A DNA stretch of 38,114 nucleotides from JBBPYR01 sp038199755 (GTDB lineage: Bacteria > Chloroflexota > Ktedonobacteria > Ktedonobacterales > Ktedonobacteraceae): NCBI GenBank assembly GCA_038199755.1, contig JBBPYR010000213.1:1-38114 (forward strand), in the 5' to 3' direction. The position numbers and the translations under genes were made by a program. Positions 1-6,512 of this stretch are shown piece after piece; position 1 is the stretch's first letter; each line of letters starts with the position of its first letter. Under the pieces are notes generated by a model. It was given only the letters and a program-made list of their open reading frames with translations. It did not search any database and was not told where the DNA came from.

Positions 1-123
1 CAGCAGCCAGGTTCCTGACGAAAAACTCTTGATCTCCTCCATACGCATGACGTTGGATCTCCCTCCCCAAACGCGCTGAACCCCGTCACGGCACGGCGAG
101 CACCGTGAGGGAGAACCCTTCTC

Positions 124-467
124 GATAAAGAAAAACAGCTGCTCCTACTCCTGCCTGCCTTCCCCTGGCAGGCAGTCCAGCGGTGCGCCGCCGCTTGGTG
201 CTCACCCTCCTGTTTCTGGGCGCGGTTGGACTCCAGCGCACGTGGGACCTGCGCGGCTATACCGCCGATGGTCTGGCCTTGCTCACTGGTCGAACACACG
301 CCTATGGTTATCGGTATACCGAAGCCTTTTTGTCACAGGTTGCGCATGCTGGTGGTGCCGAACCGTTGACCGATATGTTAGGCCACTGGACGACGCAACT
401 CTGGCATCCTCCAGACGACAACGCCAGCGCGAAGAGCGCTCTGACCTGTTACATCGATGGACACCGT
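124..467 (+). pseudogene. Transposase-like remnant, frameshifted
   Basis: Two reading frames join into what looks like one protein: a frame starting near 124 (DKEKQLLLLLPAFPWQAVQR) and a second from about 183 beginning RRRLVLTLLFLGAVGLQ and running to a YIDGHR motif near 467. The change of frame near 180 and the abrupt loss of similarity-like sequence after DGHR suggest a decayed insertion-sequence gene missing both ends. I recognise the style from transposase-like ORFs of Ktedonobacteria but cannot place the family. The annotation rests on pattern recognition only; it could be a fragment of an unknown protein. No good ribosome binding site precedes the second frame. Confidence 0.45.
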
Positions 468-516
468 TGTTATTCTCTTCTCAAACAATCTTTTTACTTC
501 TGCATCTTTACAAAAC

Positions 517-549
517 TTTCATTAGTACCGTTTTACGATACTAATGAAA
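517..549. promoter_or_regulatory. Inverted repeat, candidate MarR-type operator (copy 1)
   Basis: TTTCATTAGTA at 517-527 is a perfect inverted copy of TACTAATGAAA at 539-549. The core 523-543 (TAGTACCGTTTTACGATACTA) matches the reverse complement of the palindrome on the chloride-channel promoter at 1401-1420 at nearly every position. It lies just after the transposase remnant with no obvious gene to regulate, so it may be a displaced or relic operator. Binding by the nearby MarR protein is inferred. Confidence 0.45.
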
Positions 550-594
550 AGTCAATTAAGAGGAGACGCATCGCATTTAGGGATGTATTGACTT

Positions 595-645
595 AGAAGG
601 GGCAGTAGTCTGATGCTTACGGATCGTCAGGCTACTGCCCCTTCT
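595..645. terminator. Strong stem-loop overlapping the stop of the 627-983 gene
   Basis: Arms 595-613 and 627-645 pair over 19 bp with one mismatch around a 13-nt loop. The minus-strand gene's stop codon lies within the right arm at 627-629, so the hairpin would form at the very end of its mRNA. Neither side has a clear T tract, so it may act as a 3' stabiliser and not as an intrinsic terminator. Confidence 0.5.
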
Positions 646-983
646 ACCACTCTCACCTTTACCAGCGTACTGCCTACATTGGTATCACCAGATACGCGCC
701 CAACCGCGTGACGATGCGTTACAACAAGAGCAAGGATATACTCTCCTACGCGTGCCGCTGGCTCTGCCCGCACGGAGAGACGATAGAAGCCTTGCACGTT
801 TGCGCTGTGCAGTTCTGCAACCGCGAAATGTGTTCCACTGGTGACACTACGCACAGCGAATTCACTTTCGCTCAAATTCTGGACTCCCAATCCATTCGTA
901 TCAATAACACAGAGCGCAACAACAAAGAGCGCTACGGGTTCTTTCTGATCTACAGAGAGGGCAGTAACGGTATAGCTGGCCAT
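627..983 (-). CDS. Hypothetical protein, predicted beta-rich
   Basis: The product is about 118 residues and I do not recognise a family. It has alternating hydrophobic/polar strands (YTVTALSV, FYRLSVRAE, YILALVVTH, LVKVRVVEG), suggesting a small beta-sandwich of the Ig-like or carrier-domain type. There is no signal peptide or membrane segment. Two start codons are possible, at 989 and 983; I chose 983 because GAAGG then sits about 7 nt upstream. It is transcribed away from the chloride-channel gene, and the palindrome at 1187-1203 lies in the shared intergenic region. The function is unknown. Confidence 0.55.
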   Translation of the reverse strand: MASYTVTALSVDQKEPVALFVVALCVIDTNGLGVQNLSESEFAVRSVTSGTHFAVAELHSANVQGFYRLSVRAEPAARVGEYILALVVTHRHAVGRVSGDTNVGSTLVKVRVVEGAVA

Positions 984-1186
984 GATCATTCCTTCTTTCT
1001 CTCATATAGTATTGCCTGTTCAACGGTGTGAATGTACAAAAGATGGCAACCCAAAAACGACTGAACCTACATGAAGGGAGTACGCTAACGTCCTACGGTT
1101 ATACCTACTCTTTGCAGCCATCCATGAGAAAGGGATCATGTCTCAATAGTGAGGCATAGTGCAGTCGGAGATCAATGGCCTCAAAG

Positions 1187-1203
1187 ATATCGTATTACGA
1201 TAT
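1187..1203. promoter_or_regulatory. Perfect palindrome, candidate MarR-type operator (copy 2)
   Basis: ATATCGTATTACGATAT is a perfect 17-bp palindrome (8-bp arms, one central base). It shares the TATCG-N5-CGATA core with the sites at 523-543 and 1401-1420. It lies about 200 bp upstream of both flanking genes, so it could be an auxiliary operator. The binding protein is inferred. Confidence 0.5.
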
Positions 1204-1371
1204 TATCGTAGCACAAATAGATTCTTCAGTCAAGGCGAACCCATAGTCTAGCGGCAAACTTTCTTGAAGGCGTCACTACGCCTTCTCTGCACTGAAAAAA
1301 TGAAGGTTACCTGCTTACACTCAATTGTATGGCCTTATTGCCCTGACCGATTCTGTATCATGAGGAACTTC

Positions 1372-1400
1372 TTGACATATCTCTGCCTTTTGTGTATATT
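1372..1400 (+). promoter_or_regulatory. Sigma-70-type promoter of the chloride channel gene
   Basis: TTGACA at 1372-1377 and TATATT at 1395-1400 are separated by exactly 17 bp, a near-consensus vegetative promoter. The predicted start site near 1407 falls inside the palindrome at 1401-1420, so a repressor bound there would block initiation. The leader to the start codon at 1492 is about 85 nt. Confidence 0.75.
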
Positions 1401-1420
1401 TATATCGTAAAGCGATACTA
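1401..1420. promoter_or_regulatory. Operator overlapping the chloride channel start site (copy 3)
   Basis: TATCG (1403-1407), a 5-bp spacer and CGATA (1413-1417) form an inverted repeat immediately after the -10 hexamer. The reverse complement, TAGTATCGCTTTACGATATA, closely matches the core of the 523-543 site. Position and symmetry fit repression by a dimeric winged-helix regulator; the MarR gene 2.1 kb downstream is the obvious candidate. Confidence 0.6.
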
Positions 1421-1491
1421 ATATAAAGGGAATGAAGTGTCATCAAGATATCATTTCATCTCATTTATGAAAAACTAAAAGCGGAGAAAAT

Positions 1492-3393
1492 ATGTATCAC
1501 ATAAAAAAAGAGGAAGTAGGACGTATGTTTTCCATTGTGTGGCAACGCTTTGTCCATGCATTCAAAAACCTGGGAAACCATGAAGTATTAGGTAAGCTTG
1601 GTGATTTTACCGCGAATTCGCGTATGATCCTTCTCTCTTTCCTTGCACTTGGTATTGGCATCATTAGCGCGTTCGTTGCGCTGATTCTGCTCAGGCTCAT
1701 TGGACTTTTCACCAATCTTTTTTTCTTTCAGCACTGGAGTACCGCTCTTGTCTCTCCTGCTGGCAATAAACTCGGTCTCTTTGAAGTACTTGTTCCTGTT
1801 ATTGGTGCCCTCATTATTGGCTTCATGGCTCGTTACGGCTCTGAGCGTATCCGTGGACATGGTATTCCTGAAGCGATTGAAGCCATTCTTATCAATGGAA
1901 GTCGTGTCGAACCGAAGGTGGCACTCTTAAAACCGCTTTCTTCTGCCATCTCTATCGGTTCTGGTGGCCCCTTTGGAGCTGAAGGACCAATTATCATGAC
2001 GGGAGGAGCAATCGGGTCGATGATTGCTCAGCTCTTTCATCTCACAAGTGCTGAGCGCAAGATCCTGTTGGTTGCCGGTGCTGCTGGAGGGATGTCGGCT
2101 ACTTTTGCCTCTCCCGTTGCAGCGGTGTTGCTTGCGGTCGAACTCTTGCTCTTTGAGTGGAAGCCACGCAGCCTGGTCCCTGTTGCACTGTCAAGCGCTG
2201 TTGCAGCCATTATGCGGTACTATCTCCTCGGGCCTGGTCCGCTCTTCCCCACTCCACCCCATGCTGCATTTATTGGTGTAGGAGGATTTCTTGGGTGTGT
2301 CCTCGTGGGATTGTTCGCTGGTGCACTTGCCGCACTTCTGACAATGGCAGTCTATGCAAGCGAGGATCTTTTCCATCTCTTACCTATCCATTGGATGTGG
2401 TGGCCTGCTATTGGTGGCCTGATCATCGGAATTGGTGGCTTGATTTTCCCTCAGGCTCTCGGCGTTGGGTACGATATGATTGGAAGGTTGCTCCAGGGCA
2501 ATGCAACGACTGGCTTGATACTTGGCATTCTTATCGTCAAATCTCTCATCTGGTCAATGTCGCTTGGCTCAGGAACATCGGGCGGTGTTCTGGCTCCCCT
2601 GCTCATGATTGGTGGAGCGCTTGGTGGGGTTGAGGCGCTGTTCTTACCCTATGAGGGTGCAGGCTTCTGGTCACTCATCAGTATGGCTGCTGTTCTGGGG
2701 GGAACGATGCGTTCTCCATTCACTGCTCTTGTCTTCGCGCTCGAATTGACGCACGATATGAATGCGCTCTTACCACTACTGATTGCTGTTGTCATTGCGC
2801 ATGGTTTTACGGTACTGGTGATGCGCCGCTCTATTTTGACCGAGAAGGTCAGTCGTCGCGGCTATCATCTCAGCCGTGAGTATGCAACCGATCCTCTAGA
2901 GATTCTGTTTGTGCGCGAGGTCATGCGTACAAATGTCGTTGCACTTTTAGAAACCACGACGCTCAAAGATCTGGCACAGGCGTTGCAGGATACTCCCGAT
3001 CAGAACCGCATTCAACGCCTGTTCCCCATTCTGGATACAGAGCAAGGCCTTCTTGGCGTGATGACCCGCAAAGAGCTACAGAAGATTCTGCAAGAGCAAG
3101 GGAGTCAGAGTGAGGATGATCAATTGAAGAAGCTGGTCCATACTCATCCGGTCGTTTCTTATCCTGATGAGCCACTCCGAGCCGTTGTGTATCGCATGGC
3201 TGAATCTGGTTTTACACGTTTCCCGGTGGTTGAACGCGATGACCCACAAAAATTGCTGGGAATTGTCTCACTCGGAGATCTCCTCAAAGCAAGAACGCGC
3301 AATTTGGAGGAAGAGCGCCAGAGAGAGCGTGTTCTCCATCTGCGTCTGCTCCTGCCACATCGGACCCGCAGCATAAATTCAGTGAGTAAGTGA
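1492..3393 (+). CDS. ClC-family chloride channel/transporter with two CBS domains
   Basis: This 633-residue membrane protein carries chloride or fluoride-type anions across the cytoplasmic membrane as a channel or H+-coupled antiporter. The three ClC selectivity motifs are visible: GHGIPEA (122-128), GSGGPFGAEGP (156-166, with gating glutamate E164) and GSGTSGGVLAP (about 358-368). His replaces the Ser of the classic GSGIP motif, as in some bacterial branches. After about ten hydrophobic helices come two cytoplasmic CBS domains, from about residue 476 and 548, which in the family bind adenine nucleotides. GGAGA 5 nt before the ATG supports the start; a second ATG at 1525 is possible. The promoter at 1372 is overlapped by a palindrome, suggesting repression by the MarR protein downstream. 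Confidence 0.93.
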   Translation: MYHIKKEEVGRMFSIVWQRFVHAFKNLGNHEVLGKLGDFTANSRMILLSFLALGIGIISAFVALILLRLIGLFTNLFFFQHWSTALVSPAGNKLGLFEVLVPVIGALIIGFMARYGSERIRGHGIPEAIEAILINGSRVEPKVALLKPLSSAISIGSGGPFGAEGPIIMTGGAIGSMIAQLFHLTSAERKILLVAGAAGGMSATFASPVAAVLLAVELLLFEWKPRSLVPVALSSAVAAIMRYYLLGPGPLFPTPPHAAFIGVGGFLGCVLVGLFAGALAALLTMAVYASEDLFHLLPIHWMWWPAIGGLIIGIGGLIFPQALGVGYDMIGRLLQGNATTGLILGILIVKSLIWSMSLGSGTSGGVLAPLLMIGGALGGVEALFLPYEGAGFWSLISMAAVLGGTMRSPFTALVFALELTHDMNALLPLLIAVVIAHGFTVLVMRRSILTEKVSRRGYHLSREYATDPLEILFVREVMRTNVVALLETTTLKDLAQALQDTPDQNRIQRLFPILDTEQGLLGVMTRKELQKILQEQGSQSEDDQLKKLVHTHPVVSYPDEPLRAVVYRMAESGFTRFPVVERDDPQKLLGIVSLGDLLKARTRNLEEERQRERVLHLRLLLPHRTRSINSVSK

Positions 3394-3406
3394 TGGCTTC
3401 TCAAGT

Positions 3407-3444
3407 CAACAAGCGGTGTCAGAGCAGTATGACACCGCTTGTTG
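3407..3444 (+). terminator. Stem-loop after the chloride channel gene
   Basis: CAACAAGCGGTGTCA (3407-3421) pairs perfectly with TGACACCGCTTGTTG (3430-3444) around an 8-nt loop, 14 bp after the stop codon. The T tract is poor, so termination may need Rho or be partial. Confidence 0.65.
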
Positions 3445-3518
3445 GTACTCCTTTGACGTTGGCGCATCAAGTACAATGAATAAGATTTCATAGATACTGT
3501 GTCACTGAAAAGAATATT

Positions 3519-3539
3519 TGGTATAATCATCACGTATCG
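3519..3539 (+). promoter_or_regulatory. Extended -10 promoter of marR with an operator half-site
   Basis: TGG-TATAAT at 3519-3527 is an extended -10 element. No good -35 is visible. The half-site GTATCG at 3534-3539, the same half-element as in the three upstream palindromes, lies 6 bp after the -10, hinting at autorepression. This element would give a leader of about 40 nt to the start at 3574. Confidence 0.45.
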
Positions 3540-3573
3540 TTCCATTTTTATCGGCATGGATGAGAGAAGAATT

Positions 3574-4023
3574 ATGGATGAAGAGAGCATTTCACGCGCT
3601 GATTATCAGGCTCTGGCAGAGTTCCGCTATCAGATTCGGCGCATTCTTCGCTTCAGTGAAGAAGCAGCCTATGCCACTGATCTGGAGCCGCAGCAGCACC
3701 AATTGTTGCTTGCAATCAAGGGGTTGCCAAAGGGAAGGAAAGCGGCTGTTGGTGAAATCGCTGAGCGGCTCCAGATACGCCATCATAGCACGGTTGAGTT
3801 GATTGATCGACTGGTGAAGCGAGGGTTTGTTGAGCGCCATCGTGATGATGAAGATCAACGACGGGTCATTGTGAGCCTTACGCCGCAAGGTGAAGAGATT
3901 CTAGCTATTCTTTCCCGACGGATGTTGACCGAGTTGCGCTCAACCGCCTCCGCATTTGTGCAGTCACTGAATGCGCTTCTTGCCAGTACGACCAACGTAG
4001 AAGATGTGGCAAGCGAGAAGTAA
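3574..4023 (+). CDS. MarR-family transcriptional regulator
   Basis: The product is a 149-residue winged-helix repressor of typical MarR length. Helix-rich dimerisation ends flank a central DNA-binding domain: the helix-turn-helix around VGEIAERLQIRHHSTVELIDRL and a wing with the family signature RHRDDEDQRRVIVSLT. I chose the ATG at 3574 because GAGAGAAGA lies 6-7 nt upstream; the alternative ATG at 3556 has no clear ribosome binding site. It lies 180 bp downstream of the ClC gene on the same strand but has its own promoter. Three palindromes of related sequence upstream, one on the ClC promoter, make it the likely regulator of that channel. The ligand is unknown. Confidence 0.9.
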   Translation: MDEESISRADYQALAEFRYQIRRILRFSEEAAYATDLEPQQHQLLLAIKGLPKGRKAAVGEIAERLQIRHHSTVELIDRLVKRGFVERHRDDEDQRRVIVSLTPQGEEILAILSRRMLTELRSTASAFVQSLNALLASTTNVEDVASEK

Positions 4024-4042
4024 GGGAATGGATTACCTGTCT

Positions 4043-4771
4043 CTACTTCCTATTTTTATCCACCTCATCATCTCTGGCAGGCGTTTGCAGCGGTGCCCAT
4101 AGGGGATATTGCAGACCAGCGAGACGGTTGATGACAATAGCTTGCAGGGTTAACAGTACGACTGCACCCATGAGGAGTAAGAGTTGCCAGGGATGTGTCA
4201 AAATACCAAGCGAGATAATGAGCGTTGTTGCTCCCGCTGGTGGATGAGGCGACTTGAGCAACACCATCACTCCAGAGGTAAGACCCAGTGAGAGCGCAGC
4301 GGCAATGACACGAGGCCAGGTGACACCAACCACAAGCGCAGGTCCCGTCATCGTCAAACCTGTCACAACGAGACTGAGATATCCAGCGACGACGCCAACC
4401 GCGTGCCCAATGATCGTGTTACGCGGAGAAGCACTCGGCGCGGTTGGCGTATAAAAAAACAGAAACGCGGTCGGCCCAAGCGATGGGAAGATGAAGGGAG
4501 AACGCGTAATCACCGCTAATATCGACATCAGTCCGATGCTCATGCAGCCATTGAGAAAGCTAAAGAGCGCGAGTATGGGCACGCGAGAACGATGCTGCAA
4601 AAGCCACGGCAGACGTACTCGTGTGAAGAGCCCACCCAGGATATCGGACATTTCACCACCAAGCGGGTGGCTACTATCAATACGACTCTCGAAGCGTGGC
4701 GTGTGGTCGTTCGTCTCTTTCCCCTGTTGTGCCGATCTCTCGGTATCAGGATCGTGTGTTTCCTGCCCCAT
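4043..4771 (-). CDS. HPP-family integral membrane protein
   Basis: This 242-residue protein has about five hydrophobic segments after a polar N-terminal region of some 60 residues. It carries the family signature: SLGPTA (97-102) and the name-giving HPP in SPHPPAGATT (174-183). HPP proteins are membrane proteins; plant and cyanobacterial members have been linked to nitrite transport. Here it ends a minus-strand run of molybdoenzyme and Rieske genes, which would fit a nitrogen-oxide role, but that is inference. The ATG at 4771 is chosen because GAGGA lies 6 nt upstream; longer in-frame extensions to 4972 would overlap the upstream gene. It converges with marR, stops only 20 bp apart. Confidence 0.85.
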   Translation of the reverse strand: MGQETHDPDTERSAQQGKETNDHTPRFESRIDSSHPLGGEMSDILGGLFTRVRLPWLLQHRSRVPILALFSFLNGCMSIGLMSILAVITRSPFIFPSLGPTAFLFFYTPTAPSASPRNTIIGHAVGVVAGYLSLVVTGLTMTGPALVVGVTWPRVIAAALSLGLTSGVMVLLKSPHPPAGATTLIISLGILTHPWQLLLLMGAVVLLTLQAIVINRLAGLQYPLWAPLQTPARDDEVDKNRK

Positions 4772-4844
4772 GCTCTTCCTCATCTTTACAAACTGTCGTC
4801 TCCTACGAAGATACGACTCTCTGATTCTTACAAGCAGGTCCCAT

Positions 4845-5150
4845 CTATGATTCCTCGATGCGCCGACGTGCCCAAAACGCCACGAGCAGCGCGAAGACGA
4901 AGCCAAGAAAGCTGACAAGAGCCAACCAGATGAGAGAGTTTGAGCGACCTGAAAGCAACTCGTACAACGCATCAGTCACGAGAAAGAGCTGGGCGATCAA
5001 GATAACAGCGACAAGAGAGACCTGGCCCTGCACAATAGCGGTACGGCCTTGCAAACCCAGATAGTTGGGGCCTGGACGTACCCCTCTGCGTCCCATCGGG
5101 GGCCGACGCACAACGGGGTCATCAGGATTGGCTTTGTGCCTCTTGTTCAT
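4845..5150 (-). CDS. Small two-helix membrane protein
   Basis: The product is 101 residues: a basic, proline-rich N-terminal tail (about 1-40), two predicted transmembrane helices (about 44-61 and 73-93) and an arginine-rich C-terminus (WARRRIEES). I do not recognise a family. Its ATG overlaps the stop codon of the Rieske gene as ATGA, indicating translational coupling, so it is probably an accessory or anchoring subunit of the upstream redox complex. It is followed 73 bp later by the HPP gene. Confidence 0.75.
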   Translation of the reverse strand: MNKRHKANPDDPVVRRPPMGRRGVRPGPNYLGLQGRTAIVQGQVSLVAVILIAQLFLVTDALYELLSGRSNSLIWLALVSFLGFVFALLVAFWARRRIEES

Positions 5151-5719
5151 CGCGGCACCACCTTTACCGCATAAATTGTTCCTTCGTGTCGTGCGAGTTG
5201 GATCAGTGGCAACGGACGTGTTGGTGGTCCGGCCAATACATTGCCTGTTGAGGCATCAAAGAGACCATCATGACAGGGGCAATGCAGTTTGCCATTCCCC
5301 CGATACACCACCGCACACGACAGGTGCGTGCAAACATCGCTATAGGCAACAAGCCCCTTCTTTGGCAGATTGATCAGAATGCCCTGGGCGTACTGATCAG
5401 GAAAGCTAAAGACCTTCCATGCATTCTCTGCTAGCTCACCCACCTTTGCGACTGGCACAGACTGCACATTCGCACCTGTGGGCAGGTTCCCAAGAATTGC
5501 CAGTGCGCCCGTTGCCAGGAAGAGCGCACCCGATCCCGCGAGCAGAAAACGCAACGTATCGCGGCGCGTCACAATTTCATCTTCATCCCAAGGATAGGGA
5601 AACTCTTCGCGCCATTCCTCATGAGCGTTTGGCTGCTCCGCAAGGTCTTCCCTTGCCCCGTGCGGAAGCGGGGAAAGCGCGGCAGATTGGCTGTCTTCTG
5701 GATGTATTTCTTGTTGCAT
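5147..5719 (-). CDS. Rieske [2Fe-2S] iron-sulfur protein
   Basis: The product is 190 residues. A polar N-terminal region is followed by a twin-arginine-like sequence (TRRDTLRFLL, 51-60) and a hydrophobic helix to about residue 77, so it is probably Tat-exported and anchored outside the membrane. The cluster ligands are C130-x-H132 in CTHLSC and C147-x2-H150 in CPCHDG; the extra Cys C135 and C149 fit the disulfide of respiratory-type Rieske proteins. GGAGG 6 nt before the ATG fixes the start, although the frame is open further upstream. It lies 25 bp after the four-cluster ferredoxin gene and overlaps the small membrane gene by 4 bp. It likely passes electrons between the membrane quinol pool and the molybdoenzyme. 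Confidence 0.93.
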   Translation of the reverse strand: MQQEIHPEDSQSAALSPLPHGAREDLAEQPNAHEEWREEFPYPWDEDEIVTRRDTLRFLLAGSGALFLATGALAILGNLPTGANVQSVPVAKVGELAENAWKVFSFPDQYAQGILINLPKKGLVAYSDVCTHLSCAVVYRGNGKLHCPCHDGLFDASTGNVLAGPPTRPLPLIQLARHEGTIYAVKVVPR

Positions 5720-5744
5720 CGTGTTCCTCCAAGCAGGTGATTGG

Positions 5745-6488
5745 TTACGCCCTTGTGGGCACTGGCTCAAGGGGCTTACGTGGTGTCCAGGGTTGTGCTG
5801 GAGCCTCGCGCTGTGGAATGCCCGCTGTCTCAGCATCGACCCACGAGCTACTGTTCTGACCCGCCGTCGCTTCAGGAAAAGGAATGTATTTCCCGATATT
5901 CGCCTCTTCCACCAGAGCCATCAGGTCTAATTCCTCATCTTGCTCAGTCATCACCACATAGTTGCGTGTTCGCACTTTCTGCCGACCAAAATAGAAGGTG
6001 TTGACCGGCTTGGCTCCCTGTTTTGCGCGACCAACATCTATCCACTCCTCGTATGTACCGTAGAAGATCGCCTGTGTCGGACAGACGGTCGCGCACATAG
6101 GTCCCTTCCCCTGACTGGTCCGATCATAGCAGAGATTACATTTTTGCATGTAGTGACCAGCTATGTGAAACTTTGGTACGCCAAAGGGGCAGGCATATCC
6201 ACAGTTTTCGCAGTAAATACAACGCGTCTCGTCTGCCGATTGCACAACACCATCCGGGCTGACCAGAATGGCCTGGGCGGGACACACTTGCGCACATGGA
6301 GCTAACGGGTCCTCGCAATGCATACACAGGGTAGGTGACGAGGCTACCGTATCGTGGCGATCAATATAATCGATGTAGATCATACTCTCACCTTTATGGG
6401 TATCGCATTCGCGACAGGCTGCTACACACGAGCGACATCCAATACAGCGAGAAGGATCGAGAAAGATTTTTTTTACGGTTGCGACCAT
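5745..6488 (-). CDS. Four-[4Fe-4S] ferredoxin-type electron transfer subunit
   Basis: This 247-residue protein has the DmsB/NrfC/HycB fold. It has four cysteine groups: CIGCRSCVAAC (15-25), CMHCEDPLAPCAQVC, CIYCENCGYAC and CNLCYDRTSQGKGPMCATVC. Together they can hold four [4Fe-4S] clusters that wire a molybdopterin catalytic subunit to its membrane partner. No signal peptide is seen. GAGGGG 6 nt upstream supports the ATG at 6488. It is sandwiched between the catalytic subunit (24 bp) and the Rieske gene (25 bp), so all three are probably parts of one complex. The C-terminal third is polar and cysteine-free. Confidence 0.93.
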   Translation of the reverse strand: MVATVKKIFLDPSRCIGCRSCVAACRECDTHKGESMIYIDYIDRHDTVASSPTLCMHCEDPLAPCAQVCPAQAILVSPDGVVQSADETRCIYCENCGYACPFGVPKFHIAGHYMQKCNLCYDRTSQGKGPMCATVCPTQAIFYGTYEEWIDVGRAKQGAKPVNTFYFGRQKVRTRNYVVMTEQDEELDLMALVEEANIGKYIPFPEATAGQNSSSWVDAETAGIPQREAPAQPWTPRKPLEPVPTRA

Positions 6489-6512
6489 GGCTATCCCCTC
6501 TAAAATTTTTCA

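Larger units (their letters stand above)
990..1491. other. Divergent intergenic regulatory region
   Basis: This roughly 500-bp stretch separates the minus-strand hypothetical gene from the plus-strand chloride channel. It holds a perfect palindrome at 1187-1203, a strong promoter at 1372-1400 and an overlapping operator at 1401-1420. I see no other ORF of interest and no RNA gene. Confidence 0.6.

Noticed and set aside
708..1031. Plus-strand ORF of 107 codons
   Set aside because: It is antisense to the better supported minus-strand gene at 627-983 and has no ribosome binding site or recognisable pattern.
4772..4972. N-terminal extension of the HPP protein
   Set aside because: It would overlap the small membrane gene and lacks a ribosome binding site; the ATG at 4771 has a good one.
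6336..6370. A GTATCG-type sequence resembling the MarR operator half-site
   Set aside because: It lies inside the ferredoxin gene, lacks the full palindrome, and is expected by chance.
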